From contig CAIWMU010000127.1 of the NCBI GenBank assembly GCA_903913865.1, positions 89,258-153,257 on the forward strand: 64,000 nt of DNA, given 5' to 3'. Below, piece by piece: positions 18,236 through 27,370 of the stretch. Source of the DNA: an uncultured Verrucomicrobia subdivision 3 bacterium. GTDB lineage: Bacteria > Verrucomicrobiota > Verrucomicrobiia > Limisphaerales > UBA8199. The position numbers and the translations under genes are program-made. The stretch's first letter is position 1. Each line of letters begins with the position of its first letter. The notes below the pieces were generated by a model that was not told the origin of the DNA, did not search any database, and was given only the letters and a program-made list of their open reading frames with translations.

Positions 18236-19837
18236 TTAGCGGATGTTCAGATTGACGTGGCGCCGCTCGAGGGTGGTTCCCTCATACTGGGCGAGTTGAG
18301 CCAGTGCGATATTGTAATCGGCCAGGGAACGGATTTCGGAGGAGCGGCTGGTGGTGAGGTCGCGTTGGAGGCGCAGGACCTCAAAACTGGTGCTCTTGCC
18401 GCTTGCCAACTTCTTTTGCTCAGCCTCAAGGGCTGCTTCCGCATAAATCCGGGCTTCCCGTGTGGCGCCCACCCTCTGAAAACTGGTGTTCACGGAGGCG
18501 ATGGCGTTTTCAATCTGGATCATGACACCCTGCTCAAGCTGGCGGAGGGTGAGGGCGATCTGCTCCTTGGTGGCTTTGGCTGCCCGGTAGCTGTTGCGGC
18601 TGGAGGTCTGGCTGAGCGGCATGGTGACCTGCCCGCCATAGGACCAGAAGGGGTAGTCACCGGTTGAAAACTGGTTGAACACGCCCGAGTATTCGGTTGA
18701 TGAACCCGCATGGCCGTAAGTGCCCACCACGTCCAATTGGGGCAGAATCTGGTTCTTTTGGTAGCGAACGATGTAACCCTGCTTTTCGAGGCTGATCCGC
18801 TGTTGCACGAGATCCGGGCGGAGCCTCAGGCCGTTCTGCCAGGATTCCTGAAGGTCAAATTTCTGGGGCACCGCGATCAGCGCCAGAGTGGGAAGAACGT
18901 GTGCTTTGGACCATTTCGTGTAGTCATCGCTGAGGAGGTTTTTCAGAACACGCTGTGCTGTGTCCTCGTTGCCCTGGGAGGCGAGAAGGTCGGCCCTGCT
19001 GCTGGCAGCCTGAGCCTCGGATTGCTTCTCATCCAAAGGAGCGAGGGCCCCTACTTCCACACGTTTGCGGTTCTCCAGTAGGAGTCGATCGGCCAGTTCC
19101 AGTGCCTTTTCCTGCACGCGAACACTTTCCTGAGCGAAAATGAGGTTGTAATAGGCCATTTCCACCGCCGTCACCGTGGAAACGATCTGGTTTCGCAGAT
19201 CCCAATCGGAGATCTCGACATTTTTCTTATCCAGAAAGATCTGCATCCGTGCCGAGTCCACCAGAAATCCCTTCAGCAGGGGTTGCCTGAGGGAAAGGGC
19301 CCCCATGGACCCGCTGCTGTTTTCAAAGGGGCTGCGGATGGAAACGGATTGGAAGTTGGTGCTCCGGTAGGAGAGGGTGTTGCCTGTCGTGATATCCTGA
19401 AAACTGTTGGTGACGACGAAGGGTTGCGTCAGGTCTGCAGCGAAGGATGGGCGTGTCCCATAGGCATCGGTCACGTTCGCCCCGAGGCTGTAGGTCATAC
19501 CCCAGGGAGCAAGGCCCTGAACACCGGCCCGGAAGCTGTCCGCCTCCGATTCGTTTCCGGTGTAGGGACGTCCCTGTGGGTCAACACCACCAGCAGAAAG
19601 GCTGTATTGATGCTCGCCGGACAGAGAAAGCGAGGGGTCATAGGCGCCGTAAGCCGCTTTGAGGGAGTATCGCGAAATCTCTGGGGAGTATCGACGGATC
19701 TGGATGTCCAAATTATGGCGCAAAGCCGTTTCAATGCATTCCTCGAGGGAAAGCTTGCGGATCTCCTGGCCGGAAGTCTGGCCGAACGCGACGGTGGCAG
19801 CCGTCGCCAGTGCTGCTCCAATGCTCAAAATTCTCAT
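18236..19837 (-). CDS. TolC-family outer membrane efflux protein
   Basis: The ATG at 19837 gives a signal peptide (RILSIGAALATAATVAFGQ, cleavage near residue 20) and a 533-residue protein. The start of the mature chain, KLSLEECIETALRHNLDIQ, is the typical OEP domain entry. Two related long alpha-helical halves follow, including SYRAAKATKEQIALTLRQLEQ-like and LASGKSTSFEVLRLQRDLTTS segments of the second repeat. TolC-type proteins form trimeric channels across the outer membrane and periplasm for efflux pumps or type I secretion. No inner-membrane pump or adaptor gene is next to it; it lies between sua5 and metF. Confidence 0.9.
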   Translation of the reverse strand: MRILSIGAALATAATVAFGQTSGQEIRKLSLEECIETALRHNLDIQIRRYSPEISRYSLKAAYGAYDPSLSLSGEHQYSLSAGGVDPQGRPYTGNESEADSFRAGVQGLAPWGMTYSLGANVTDAYGTRPSFAADLTQPFVVTNSFQDITTGNTLSYRSTNFQSVSIRSPFENSSGSMGALSLRQPLLKGFLVDSARMQIFLDKKNVEISDWDLRNQIVSTVTAVEMAYYNLIFAQESVRVQEKALELADRLLLENRKRVEVGALAPLDEKQSEAQAASSRADLLASQGNEDTAQRVLKNLLSDDYTKWSKAHVLPTLALIAVPQKFDLQESWQNGLRLRPDLVQQRISLEKQGYIVRYQKNQILPQLDVVGTYGHAGSSTEYSGVFNQFSTGDYPFWSYGGQVTMPLSQTSSRNSYRAAKATKEQIALTLRQLEQGVMIQIENAIASVNTSFQRVGATREARIYAEAALEAEQKKLASGKSTSFEVLRLQRDLTTSRSSEIRSLADYNIALAQLAQYEGTTLERRHVNLNIR

Positions 19838-19871
19838 TGAGGGGGCATCTTGGAACATTTTTGCCCAAACG

Positions 19872-20915
19872 TCAAACGATAGCTCCAGCGCGGGAGAGCC
19901 GGTCGGTCACGCCTCCCCATTCCGAACCCCCGGGTGGAGCCTCGGCAACGATCCACCGGGCCCCCGCCTCGTCGCAGGCGTGGAGTTCCCCATAAATGGC
20001 ACGGGCGAAGGCCTCCGCATCGTGGGGAATCACCGCCACTCTGGCCAGACCTTCGACGGAGGGTATCCTGTCGTAGGCAATGACATGGCAGCCTGTTCCG
20101 CAGATCCCGTGTGCGCTCAATTGCTGGTGCAGATCGGCGTCGTTCCTCCATTGTAGGAGCAGGAGTTTTCCTTTGGGCGAGTAATGTTTTGGGAGCAACC
20201 CGGGGCTTCTGAGTTGCCCCTCCGCCTGACCAGCAACTGCAAGATCACCAAGTATTGTGAGCAGGGCTTCCGCGTGGACCATTCCGGGGCGCAAAATTCT
20301 CGGCGGATTGACGCAAAGATCCAGCACTGTGGATTCGATGCCGACTTGTGATTGGCCTCCATCCACCACAAGGGGAATGCGATTTCCAAGGTTGCGCAGC
20401 ACATGCCGGGCGTTCGTGGGGGATATCTCATTCGAGGGATTCGCGCTGGGGGCTGCCAGAGGGAATCCGCAACGGCGGATCACCTCCTGCATGAACGGAT
20501 GGCCCGGCCAGCGGATGCCCACGGTATCCCCGCCTGCAGTCACGATGTCCGGGATCCTGCGGGAGCGGGGCAGGACAAGAGTCAGGGGACCGGGCCAGAA
20601 GGCCCTGGCCAGTTTTTCAGCGGCAGGGGGCCATTCCCGGGCGCATTCCCGGGCCATCTCGAGGCCGGTCACGTGGACAATGATCGGATTGTGCGAAGGA
20701 CGCCCTTTTACCTGATAAATTTTTTCAACCGCACGCGCATCCAATGCGTTGGCCGCCAGCCCGTAAACCGTCTCTGTGGGAAGCGCAACAACCTCCCCCT
20801 TTTTCAGAAGGAAGGCTGCCCGCTCCAGCGCGCGCTCAAAGAGCTCCGGAGTATGCGTCGGAAGCAGCTCGGCCTGATGGTTTGTTCCAGATTCCACGGT
20901 CGGTATTATAGACAT
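19872..20915 (-). CDS. L-threonylcarbamoyladenylate synthase, Sua5 type
   Basis: The enzyme makes threonylcarbamoyl-AMP from Thr, bicarbonate and ATP for the t6A modification of ANN-decoding tRNAs. The YrdC domain is clear: KKGEVVALPTETVYGLAANA near residue 38, KGRPSHNPIIVHV, WPGPLTLVLPRS, GIRWPGHP, and PSANPSNEISPT. At 347 residues it has the extra C-terminal Sua5 domain after a linker, unlike the shorter TsaC/YrdC. It lies 34 bases before the tolC-family gene and 67 bases after the MazG-like gene, all on the minus strand. Confidence 0.95.
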   Translation of the reverse strand: MSIIPTVESGTNHQAELLPTHTPELFERALERAAFLLKKGEVVALPTETVYGLAANALDARAVEKIYQVKGRPSHNPIIVHVTGLEMARECAREWPPAAEKLARAFWPGPLTLVLPRSRRIPDIVTAGGDTVGIRWPGHPFMQEVIRRCGFPLAAPSANPSNEISPTNARHVLRNLGNRIPLVVDGGQSQVGIESTVLDLCVNPPRILRPGMVHAEALLTILGDLAVAGQAEGQLRSPGLLPKHYSPKGKLLLLQWRNDADLHQQLSAHGICGTGCHVIAYDRIPSVEGLARVAVIPHDAEAFARAIYGELHACDEAGARWIVAEAPPGGSEWGGVTDRLSRAGAIV

Positions 20916-20982
20916 TTACAGCACCGGGAGAAGTGCCGATTGCCCGGTTCCGGTTCTTGATCGTCCCGCAAACTCTCTCTGC

Positions 20983-21369
20983 TCACCGTGAATGCAGACC
21001 TTTGGTAATCAGCAGCTCACGCTGTTTCTTCGTGAGCCTTTTTTGGGGTGTCACCGGGTATTTTGCCCGGTTCTGAATCATTTTGGCGGTGAAGGCCTGC
21101 TCCAGATCGATATTCAGCGTGTCGGCTATGCGGAGCACGTAAAAGAAAATGTCCGCAAGTTCATCGGTCACGGCCCTGGCCCTGACCGGATTTTTCATCA
21201 CCTCCAGGGACTCCGCCTCGCTGAGCCACTGAAAAATCTCCAGCAACTCGGCAGCTTCCCCTGTGAGGGCCATGCTGAGGTTTTTGGGGGTGTGAAACTT
21301 GTCCCACTTCCGCTCGGCGACAAAGGCCCTTTGGGCCGCAATCAAAGCACCAACATTCAGCGTTTCCAT
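20983..21369 (-). CDS. MazG-like nucleotide pyrophosphohydrolase (RS21-C6/DCTPP1 type)
   Basis: The ATG at 21369 (METLNVGALIAAQ) gives a 128-residue protein with the all-alpha NTP-PPase pattern: TGEAAELLEIFQWLSE near residues 36-51, carrying the E-x-x-E metal-binding pair, and DELADIFFYVLRIAD near 69-83 with the second acidic pair. This resembles the dimeric dCTP/modified-dCTP pyrophosphatase group that cleans the nucleotide pool. The frame is open much further upstream but that part is antisense to trpD and not protein-like. A 96-base divergent gap separates it from trpD. Confidence 0.9.
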   Translation of the reverse strand: METLNVGALIAAQRAFVAERKWDKFHTPKNLSMALTGEAAELLEIFQWLSEAESLEVMKNPVRARAVTDELADIFFYVLRIADTLNIDLEQAFTAKMIQNRAKYPVTPQKRLTKKQRELLITKGLHSR

Positions 21370-21465
21370 GGGGTGCAAGGGTATGAATGCGACAGGGGAA
21401 GGCCAGCGGGAAAGGAGTTGCCTTTTGCGGCTTGGTCTACGGCAAGGATTGAATATCATTTGCCC

Positions 21466-22530
21466 ATGCTGCAAACCTTGACAAACGAACTGGGCCGGGG
21501 GAGGCATCTGACGGATGATCAGGTGCGGGACGCCATTGTCTGCCTGACCGACGAACACATTCCGGTCGTCACCAAGGCGGATTTTCTCACCGCTCTGGCG
21601 CGCAAGGGGGAAACGATCGGGGAAATAGCGGGTTTTGTCAGGGAGTTGCGTGGGCGCAGCATCGCACCGTTGTTGGATGAGGGGATCCGGGGCGGGACCC
21701 TGCTGGATGTCGTGGGGACGGGGGGGGATCGGCTGAGCACATTTAACATTTCGACGACTGTTGCGCTGCTGGCGGCGGCAGCCGGGGTCTGCGTCGTGAA
21801 GCATGGAAACCGTGGAAGCACTTCACCTGTGGGTAGTGCCGATGTGATGGAGGCGCTCGGAATTCCGTTTGATTTGGGGGCGGATCAGGTGGGGGCTTTT
21901 CTGGTCCGCCACCGTTTTGCCTTCTTCTTTGCCCCGAAATACCATCCCGCATTCCGGCACATTGTTCCCGCCAGAAAACTGTGTGCGGAGCGGGGGCAGG
22001 GAACCATTTTCAACTTTCTTGGGCCATTGCTGAATCCCGCCCGGCCGGATGTGATGCTGGTTGGGGTTTCGAGGCCGGACTTGTGCGAACCGCTGGCCAA
22101 AGTCCTCCAATCGGTGGGGGTGCGCCGCGCCATGGTGGTGTGCGGTTCGGTGCCAATGGCTGATGGAACGGTTCGGCATCTGGATGAACTTTCCAGCCTG
22201 GGGCCGACAACGATTGCGGAGTTCCATCAGGACCATGCTTTTTGCGTTTCTGCGCTCGATCCCTCATCGTTTCCCATCCAACCGGTCTGTTTGGAGGATC
22301 TCAAAGGGGGGGGGCGGGAGGAGAACGCGGGTTTGATCAAAGCGGTGTTGAAGGGGGATGACCGTGGTCCCCGCCGGGATGTCGTCCTGCTGAACGCGGC
22401 GGCGGCCCTCTTTGTGGCCGGGAGGGCGATGAGCCTGACCGAAGGATGGGAAGTGGCTGCTTCGACCATCGACAGCGGGGCGGCCTGGAGTAAATTCCTG
22501 GAGTTGGTCGCCTTGACGCCCCCCCGCTAG
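21466..22530 (+). CDS. trpD: Anthranilate phosphoribosyltransferase
   Basis: TrpD joins anthranilate and PRPP in the second step of tryptophan synthesis. The ATG at 21466 is chosen; the frame continues upstream only as antisense to the MazG-like gene. The 354-residue protein contains VVGTGGDRLSTFNIST near residue 84 (PRPP and pyrophosphate binding), KHGNRGSTSPVGSADVMEALG (split: KHGNRGSTSPVGS and ADVMEALG), FFAPKYHPA and NFLGPLLNPARP, all family hallmarks. It is followed after 40 bases by nuoA, so it may be transcribed with the complex I genes, an unusual pairing. trpF lies 16 kb upstream. Confidence 0.96.
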   Translation: MLQTLTNELGRGRHLTDDQVRDAIVCLTDEHIPVVTKADFLTALARKGETIGEIAGFVRELRGRSIAPLLDEGIRGGTLLDVVGTGGDRLSTFNISTTVALLAAAAGVCVVKHGNRGSTSPVGSADVMEALGIPFDLGADQVGAFLVRHRFAFFFAPKYHPAFRHIVPARKLCAERGQGTIFNFLGPLLNPARPDVMLVGVSRPDLCEPLAKVLQSVGVRRAMVVCGSVPMADGTVRHLDELSSLGPTTIAEFHQDHAFCVSALDPSSFPIQPVCLEDLKGGGREENAGLIKAVLKGDDRGPRRDVVLLNAAAALFVAGRAMSLTEGWEVAASTIDSGAAWSKFLELVALTPPR

Positions 22531-22570
22531 GCTGGTACGGTGCTGCCGCTCATGGTTGCTTGTTTACATT

Positions 22571-22948
22571 ATGACATCTGAGCAGGGGCCTTATCTATTT
22601 TTGACCCTGCTGGGGGTTGCGGCGCTGTTGTTTGCGCTCACACCCCTTGCTCTTGCCTGGCTCTGGGCACGCGTGTTCTCCCCTGCGAAGCCGGGGTTGG
22701 ACAAGAACTCCATTTATGAGTGCGGCCTCGAGTCAAAGGGGGATGCCTGGGTGCCGTTTCGATCGGAATATTACCTCTATGCGATCATCTTTCTGGTTCT
22801 GGATGTGGAGACCCTGTTTCTGATGCCGTTTGCGGTCTCCTTCAGCGGGCTTTCCACCGGGGCCGTTCTGGCGATGCTGGTATTTCTGCTGTTGCTTGTG
22901 GAGGGGCTGGTCTGGGCGTGGGGCAAAGGTGTGTTGAATTGGAAATGA
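22571..22948 (+). CDS. nuoA: NADH-quinone oxidoreductase subunit A
   Basis: NuoA is a small membrane subunit at the junction of the peripheral and membrane arms of complex I. The 125-residue protein has three hydrophobic helices and the signature [20 protein letters not shown] with its conserved Cys in the first loop, then [20 protein letters not shown] with the conserved Asp-Val-Glu. The ATG at 22571 is preferred over a TTG 15 bases earlier. It opens a nuoA-B-C-D-I run; nuoB begins 31 bases later. Confidence 0.95.
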   Translation: MTSEQGPYLFLTLLGVAALLFALTPLALAWLWARVFSPAKPGLDKNSIYECGLESKGDAWVPFRSEYYLYAIIFLVLDVETLFLMPFAVSFSGLSTGAVLAMLVFLLLLVEGLVWAWGKGVLNWK

Positions 22949-22979
22949 AGCCGGTTCGTTGCAACCCATTTTGAACACC

Positions 22980-23600
22980 ATGGACGAACAACTCCGCCAC
23001 GAGCTTGGGAGACAGGGGATTTTTGTCACAACCCTGGAGGAACTCTACAATTGGGGCCGCAAGAATTCACTCTGGCCGCTGGGCTTTGGTCTTGCTTGTT
23101 GTGCCATCGAAATGATCGCCACATCCATGGCCCGGTTCGATCTGGCCCGCTTTGGTGCCGAGGTCTTCCGGCCCTCACCGAGGCAGGCCGACCTGATGAT
23201 TGTGGCCGGAACGGTCACCAAGAAGATGGCTCCCCAGGTGGTGCGTCTTTACAACCAGATGGCCGAGCCGAAGTATGTCATCGCCATGGGTGCCTGCGCC
23301 ATTTCTGGTGGTCCTTTCAAACAGGGTTACAACGTGCTGAAGGGAATAGACCGGTATCTTCCCGTGGATGTTCACATTCCGGGGTGCCCTCCACGTCCCG
23401 AGGCCCTCTTGGACGCGTTCATGGCTCTGCAACAGAAGATTGCCCAACAATCGTTGACCGGGGAGCATCGCCCCCGGCATTTGAGGGCCGATGTCCCCGG
23501 TGAATTTCCGGTGCCGGTATTCGGCGCCCACGATCTGCAACCGCCGAGCAACCCGCAGGTGTGGTCCGCGCCGCAGATGCGGCGGGGGGAGGGGGCGTGA
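22980..23600 (+). CDS. nuoB: NADH-quinone oxidoreductase subunit B
   Basis: NuoB carries the terminal N2 [4Fe-4S] cluster that passes electrons to quinone. The cluster ligands are visible: the tandem Cys in LACCAIEM near residue 39, GACAISGG, and [12 protein letters not shown]. The [20 protein letters not shown] segment is also typical. The ATG at 22980 gives 206 residues, somewhat longer than the usual core because of a Pro/Arg-rich C-terminal tail after about residue 160 (near [10 protein letters not shown]) that is not part of the conserved fold. nuoC starts 10 bases after its stop. Confidence 0.96.
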   Translation: MDEQLRHELGRQGIFVTTLEELYNWGRKNSLWPLGFGLACCAIEMIATSMARFDLARFGAEVFRPSPRQADLMIVAGTVTKKMAPQVVRLYNQMAEPKYVIAMGACAISGGPFKQGYNVLKGIDRYLPVDVHIPGCPPRPEALLDAFMALQQKIAQQSLTGEHRPRHLRADVPGEFPVPVFGAHDLQPPSNPQVWSAPQMRRGEGA

Positions 23601-23610
23601 GGGCGTTCTG

Positions 23611-24240
23611 ATGGAAACTCTGGAACAGATCAAAGCCCGTGCTGAGGCGGCCGTCCCCGGTGCCATTCTGGGGATCCTGCTGAATAGCAGCCCATCGGCA
23701 CAGCACTCCCTGGTCGTGGACAACGAACATGCCCTGGCCGTGGCTGGATTCCTAAGAGATGATCCTCAATTGCGGCTGGATTACCTTTCCAATGCAACCG
23801 GGGTGGACTGGCTGGATCGGGAGGTGAAGGAGTCGAATATCACCCGCCAGGTGGTGGATGGGGTGGAACGTGATATTGAGGTGACCTCCGTTCGGGTCGT
23901 GCCCGGCTATCTGGAAGCTGTTTATCACCTGTATTCCATGGAATTAAGGCACGGCCCGGTGATCCTGCGGCTGCGCACGGGAAACCGCTCCGATCTCGTG
24001 CAAATTCCCTCACTCACACCCCTGTGGCGCGGGGCGGAGTTTCAGGAGCGGGAGATTTACGATCTCTATGGGATACAGTTTACCGGGCATCCGGACCTCC
24101 GCCGCATTCTGATGTGGGACGGGTTCGAAGATCATCCCATGCGCAAGGACTACGTTGATCCGGACGATTTTGAATACGAGCCGACACCCCATGACGAGGT
24201 GCTGGAGCGGGCGGCGAGGCATTATCCGACAACCAAATGA
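23611..24240 (+). CDS. nuoC: NADH-quinone oxidoreductase subunit C
   Basis: NuoC is a peripheral-arm subunit of complex I, packing against NuoD. The 209-residue protein has the 30-kDa subunit signature: [20 protein letters not shown] followed by [16 protein letters not shown] and HPMRKDY, and an early [11 protein letters not shown]. It is a separate gene and not the NuoCD fusion seen in some proteobacteria. The ATG at 23611 is used because the upstream part of the frame overlaps nuoB. Its stop overlaps the nuoD start (ATGA), indicating coupled translation. Confidence 0.94.
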   Translation: METLEQIKARAEAAVPGAILGILLNSSPSAQHSLVVDNEHALAVAGFLRDDPQLRLDYLSNATGVDWLDREVKESNITRQVVDGVERDIEVTSVRVVPGYLEAVYHLYSMELRHGPVILRLRTGNRSDLVQIPSLTPLWRGAEFQEREIYDLYGIQFTGHPDLRRILMWDGFEDHPMRKDYVDPDDFEYEPTPHDEVLERAARHYPTTK

Positions 24241-25442
24241 CGCCTGATCATGCACATCAGAAAGCGGGTGGGGGAGGGGAAGGAACCCTGCCACAGGCAT
24301 GGGGGGGGCCCTCTTATGAACTGCGATCCAGCCCGGAGGGAGATGGCGGGCTGCTGGAGATTTCGATGGGGCCGCAGCACCCTTCCACCCACGGGGTTTT
24401 CCGGATGGATGTGGTTCTGGATGGCGAGCGGGTGGTGAAACTCAAGCCGGTGTTCGGCTACCTGCACCGGAACCATGAGAAAATCGGGGAAGGCACGACT
24501 TACCTGGGCTCAATGCCCTACACGGACCGGTTGGACTACTTTTGTTCCCTGACCAACAACTGGGCCTACGCACTGGCTGTCGAGAAACTGGCGGGGTTGG
24601 AAGCGCCGGAAAGGGCCCAATACATCCGGGTGATCACCGCTGAGTTGACCCGGCTGCAAAACCACGCATGCCTGGGAGGGTTCCTGCTGCAGGACATGGG
24701 AGCCAGTGGCACACCGTTGATGTATGCCTTCCGTGAGCGGGAGAAGATCCTTGATCTTTTTGAATCCCTGACCGGGGCCCGGATGATGTGCAATTACATG
24801 CGCTTCGGTGGTTGCAGGTGCGATCTGCCCCCCGGGTGGCTGGAGCAGGCGCGAACGGTGGTTGCGGAATTCCCCAAATTCCTGGATGAGTTTGAATCGC
24901 TTCTGAACGGGAACGAAATTCTGATGTCCCGGACACAGGGGGTGGGGGTGTTGCCACGAGACTTGGCCATCAACGCCAGCATCACTGGTCCCGTGCTGCG
25001 GGCCAGCGGGGTGAATTATGACATCCGCAAGGCTGAGCCCTATGGCATTTATGACCGGTTCCAATTCCGCGTGCCGCTGGGGGATCACGGGGATGTGTAT
25101 GACCGTTACATGATGCGGGTGCTGGAGATGCGCGAATCGATCAAGATTCTCGAACAGGCGATGGCGGCCATACCCGGCGGACCGATCATGGATCCGAAGG
25201 CCAAAATTCGCGGGTTCAGGCCCAAAGCCGGTGAGGCTTACGGGCGCATTGAAGGGCCCAAAGGGGAACTGGGTTTCTATCTCATTAGCGATGGATCGCC
25301 AAACCCCTGCCGTTATCGGGTGCGTCCCCCCAGCTTTATCAATCTGACAGTTCTTGAGGATATGTGTCTGGGCCATCACGTGGCGGATGTGGTGGTCATT
25401 TTGGGGAGTGTGGATATTGTTCTGGGAGAGGTGGACCGGTGA
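24237..25442 (+). CDS. nuoD: NADH-quinone oxidoreductase subunit D
   Basis: NuoD (49-kDa subunit) lines the quinone-binding cavity. The 401-residue protein has [20 protein letters not shown] with the conserved His pair near residue 44, [39 protein letters not shown], and the C-terminal [11 protein letters not shown] and [14 protein letters not shown]. The first 30 residues are Gly-rich and poorly conserved. It overlaps nuoC by 4 bases and is followed by nuoI after 42 bases; nuoE, F, G and H, which often lie between D and I, are absent. Confidence 0.96.
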   Translation: MTPDHAHQKAGGGGEGTLPQAWGGPSYELRSSPEGDGGLLEISMGPQHPSTHGVFRMDVVLDGERVVKLKPVFGYLHRNHEKIGEGTTYLGSMPYTDRLDYFCSLTNNWAYALAVEKLAGLEAPERAQYIRVITAELTRLQNHACLGGFLLQDMGASGTPLMYAFREREKILDLFESLTGARMMCNYMRFGGCRCDLPPGWLEQARTVVAEFPKFLDEFESLLNGNEILMSRTQGVGVLPRDLAINASITGPVLRASGVNYDIRKAEPYGIYDRFQFRVPLGDHGDVYDRYMMRVLEMRESIKILEQAMAAIPGGPIMDPKAKIRGFRPKAGEAYGRIEGPKGELGFYLISDGSPNPCRYRVRPPSFINLTVLEDMCLGHHVADVVVILGSVDIVLGEVDR

Positions 25443-25484
25443 TGTGTTCCGATCCGGCGCCGCCAGATAACAAATGAAGCTCAG

Positions 25485-26111
25485 ATGTTAGGCACAGGCA
25501 TATTAAAAGGCATGGTAGAGACCGGCCGGAACTTCCTCGGCAGCTATGTGAGCGAGGACCGGTTGGTCACTGTCCAATACCCCGAGCAGCGCATTCCCCG
25601 GCAGGAGGCGGCGCGCAGTTTTCCATTTCTTGTGTTTGATGGGAGCGATCCCGTGTGGGGCTTGCGCTGTGTGGCCTGTCAGATCTGTGAAAAGGAGTGC
25701 CCTCCTAAGTGCATCTACATCATCAAGGACAGCCTCCGGAAGGCGGACCACATCGGCAAGATGCAGTTCCAACCCCGGGTGTTCGACATAGACATCTCCG
25801 TCTGCATGAGTTGCCAGATCTGCGTGGAGGTCTGCCCTTTCGATGCGATCAAGATGGATGTGGAGGTGGATTTCAGCACGGGCGACCGCTTTGGCGGGCT
25901 GCTCATGAACAAGCAACGCCTTGCAAAGCCCAATTCCTATTTTCATAAAATTCACCCTTCCGATGCTTCGGAGGTGGATGGGAGGCTCGCGGCTGATCGG
26001 TTGAAGGCGCAGGCAAAGGCCAAAGCGGACGCCGAGGCGAAGGGCAAACCTGCCGCCGGTCCGGCGGGCAAAAGTTTTGCTGTTGGAAAAGCCGGAACCG
26101 GTTCCGCATGA
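25485..26111 (+). CDS. nuoI: NADH-quinone oxidoreductase subunit I (2x[4Fe-4S])
   Basis: NuoI holds the N6a and N6b clusters. Two ferredoxin motifs are visible: CVACQICEKECPPKC near residue 63 and CMSCQICVEVCPFDA near residue 107. The N-terminal KGMVETGRNFLGSYVSEDR and the YPEQRIPRQEAARSFPFLV segment are typical. The last 35 residues are an Ala/Lys-rich tail that extends beyond the usual subunit. A five-codon ATG frame overlaps just before the start and has no obvious role. The gene is followed after 4 bases by a small membrane protein. Confidence 0.95.
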   Translation: MLGTGILKGMVETGRNFLGSYVSEDRLVTVQYPEQRIPRQEAARSFPFLVFDGSDPVWGLRCVACQICEKECPPKCIYIIKDSLRKADHIGKMQFQPRVFDIDISVCMSCQICVEVCPFDAIKMDVEVDFSTGDRFGGLLMNKQRLAKPNSYFHKIHPSDASEVDGRLAADRLKAQAKAKADAEAKGKPAAGPAGKSFAVGKAGTGSA

Positions 26112-26115
26112 CCTT

Positions 26116-26544
26116 GTGAAACGCACGATTCTTGTTTCGGTTGGGTGGATGCTCACTGTTGCCCTCTTTTACTTTTTGATGGGTGTGCTGGAGACCTACT
26201 GGAACCTGATGGATTGGAGCCCCTCGGTCGACTTTCTGAGCATCTCCCTGCTGGGGGGGCTTGTGTTGATGCAGTTTACGAGTTGGTTGCTGGCCCGGGT
26301 ATCCTGTGGCACGTGCGCCCGCTGGATGGGTGGATTTGCATGTCTCAGCTTGCTGGTATTGGGCCTCTATCTCGCCTTTCCCGAGCGGCTGGGGTCCGGT
26401 TTGTTCGGACGCACATCCCCGAGCGCCGCATGGTACCGGTGGGGTCGGATGATCCTTCTCGCCTTGCCCGGTCTTTGTTGGGTTGCCTGTTCCCGGCGCA
26501 AGCCGGTTGAGGTGGTGGAAAAGGTCCCGTCACAAATCGCATGA
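26116..26544 (+). CDS. Small membrane protein of unknown function downstream of nuoI
   Basis: The GTG at 26116, just after the nuoI stop, gives a 142-residue protein; a TTG at 26077 inside nuoI would add 13 residues, so the start is uncertain. There are about four hydrophobic segments (near residues 6-25, 40-60, 75-95 and 110-130) with a short CGTC motif in a loop. No family is recognised. It is probably co-transcribed with the complex I genes, though it does not resemble any Nuo subunit such as J or K. Its stop overlaps the start of the SGNH lipoprotein gene (ATGA). Confidence 0.65.
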   Translation: MKRTILVSVGWMLTVALFYFLMGVLETYWNLMDWSPSVDFLSISLLGGLVLMQFTSWLLARVSCGTCARWMGGFACLSLLVLGLYLAFPERLGSGLFGRTSPSAAWYRWGRMILLALPGLCWVACSRRKPVEVVEKVPSQIA

Positions 26545-27278
26545 AAACAAAAATGAACGCACACACGACCATGCTGTCCTCAATAACCCTGGCTGCCAGG
26601 CGGTGCCTCTCGCTTGCATCTGTCCTCATGCTGGCGTTGGTCCTGGCGGGATGCGCAACCGTGGTGCCCAACACCCTCTCGACGCACGATTCATCCAGAT
26701 GGGCGAAAGAGATTGCCGGGATGACGGCTTCGGATGTCACCAACCTGCCACCGCAAGGGGGCATCGTCTTTGTGGGCAGCTCCAGTGTCCGCCTTTGGAA
26801 GACACTGTCGGCCGATTTCCCGGGTTATCCCGTGATCAACCGCGGGTTTGGAGGATCGCAGATTGCTGATTCAGTCCACTATGCGGACCGGATCATCAAA
26901 CCGTACCATCCCCGCCAGGTTGTGATTTATGCCGGGGGCAACGACATTGCTGCGGGGAAGGATCCGAAGCTGGTCTTTGGGGATTTTGTCGCGCTGGCTG
27001 AGCGGATCCACAAGGACAATCCCCGGGCGAAGATCTCATTCATGAGCGTTGGGCCAAGCCCGTCCCGCTGGTCCCAGGTGGTCAGAGTGCGGGAATTGAA
27101 CCGGCTCGCGGCGGAATATTGTCGGAAGCACCATCTGGATTTTATCAATGTGTTCCCTTTGATGCTTGGGCCTGATGGGTTGCCCAAGCCGGACATTTTT
27201 GTGGCAGACCGACTCCATATGAACCCGAAAGGTTACGCGATCTGGCGGGAGGCGGTTGGACCACATCTGGTGCGCTGA
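26541..27278 (+). CDS. SGNH/GDSL-family hydrolase, lipoprotein
   Basis: The protein has a lipoprotein signal peptide ending in LVLAGC (Cys near residue 38), so it is anchored to a membrane and faces the periplasm or outside. The SGNH blocks are visible: block I FVGSSSVRLW with the likely Ser nucleophile near residue 77, block III YAGGNDIAAG, and block V ADRLHMN with the Asp-x-x-His pair. Enzymes of this kind are lipases or carbohydrate acetylesterases; the GSSS variant is common in sugar esterases of Bacteroidetes and Verrucomicrobia. It overlaps the preceding gene by 4 bases. The specific substrate is not known. Confidence 0.88.
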   Translation: MKTKMNAHTTMLSSITLAARRCLSLASVLMLALVLAGCATVVPNTLSTHDSSRWAKEIAGMTASDVTNLPPQGGIVFVGSSSVRLWKTLSADFPGYPVINRGFGGSQIADSVHYADRIIKPYHPRQVVIYAGGNDIAAGKDPKLVFGDFVALAERIHKDNPRAKISFMSVGPSPSRWSQVVRVRELNRLAAEYCRKHHLDFINVFPLMLGPDGLPKPDIFVADRLHMNPKGYAIWREAVGPHLVR

Positions 27279-27370
27279 GGGCCGACCTGGAGGATTCCCG
27301 GCTCCCCGGGGAGTTCCTCCTGCAGCAGCCTTGATTTGACACCGGTCCTGCAAACTGGTTGATTCAGATC

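Noticed and set aside
20992..21465. In-frame extension of trpD upstream of 21466
   Set aside because: It is antisense to the MazG-like gene and TrpD homology begins at 21466.
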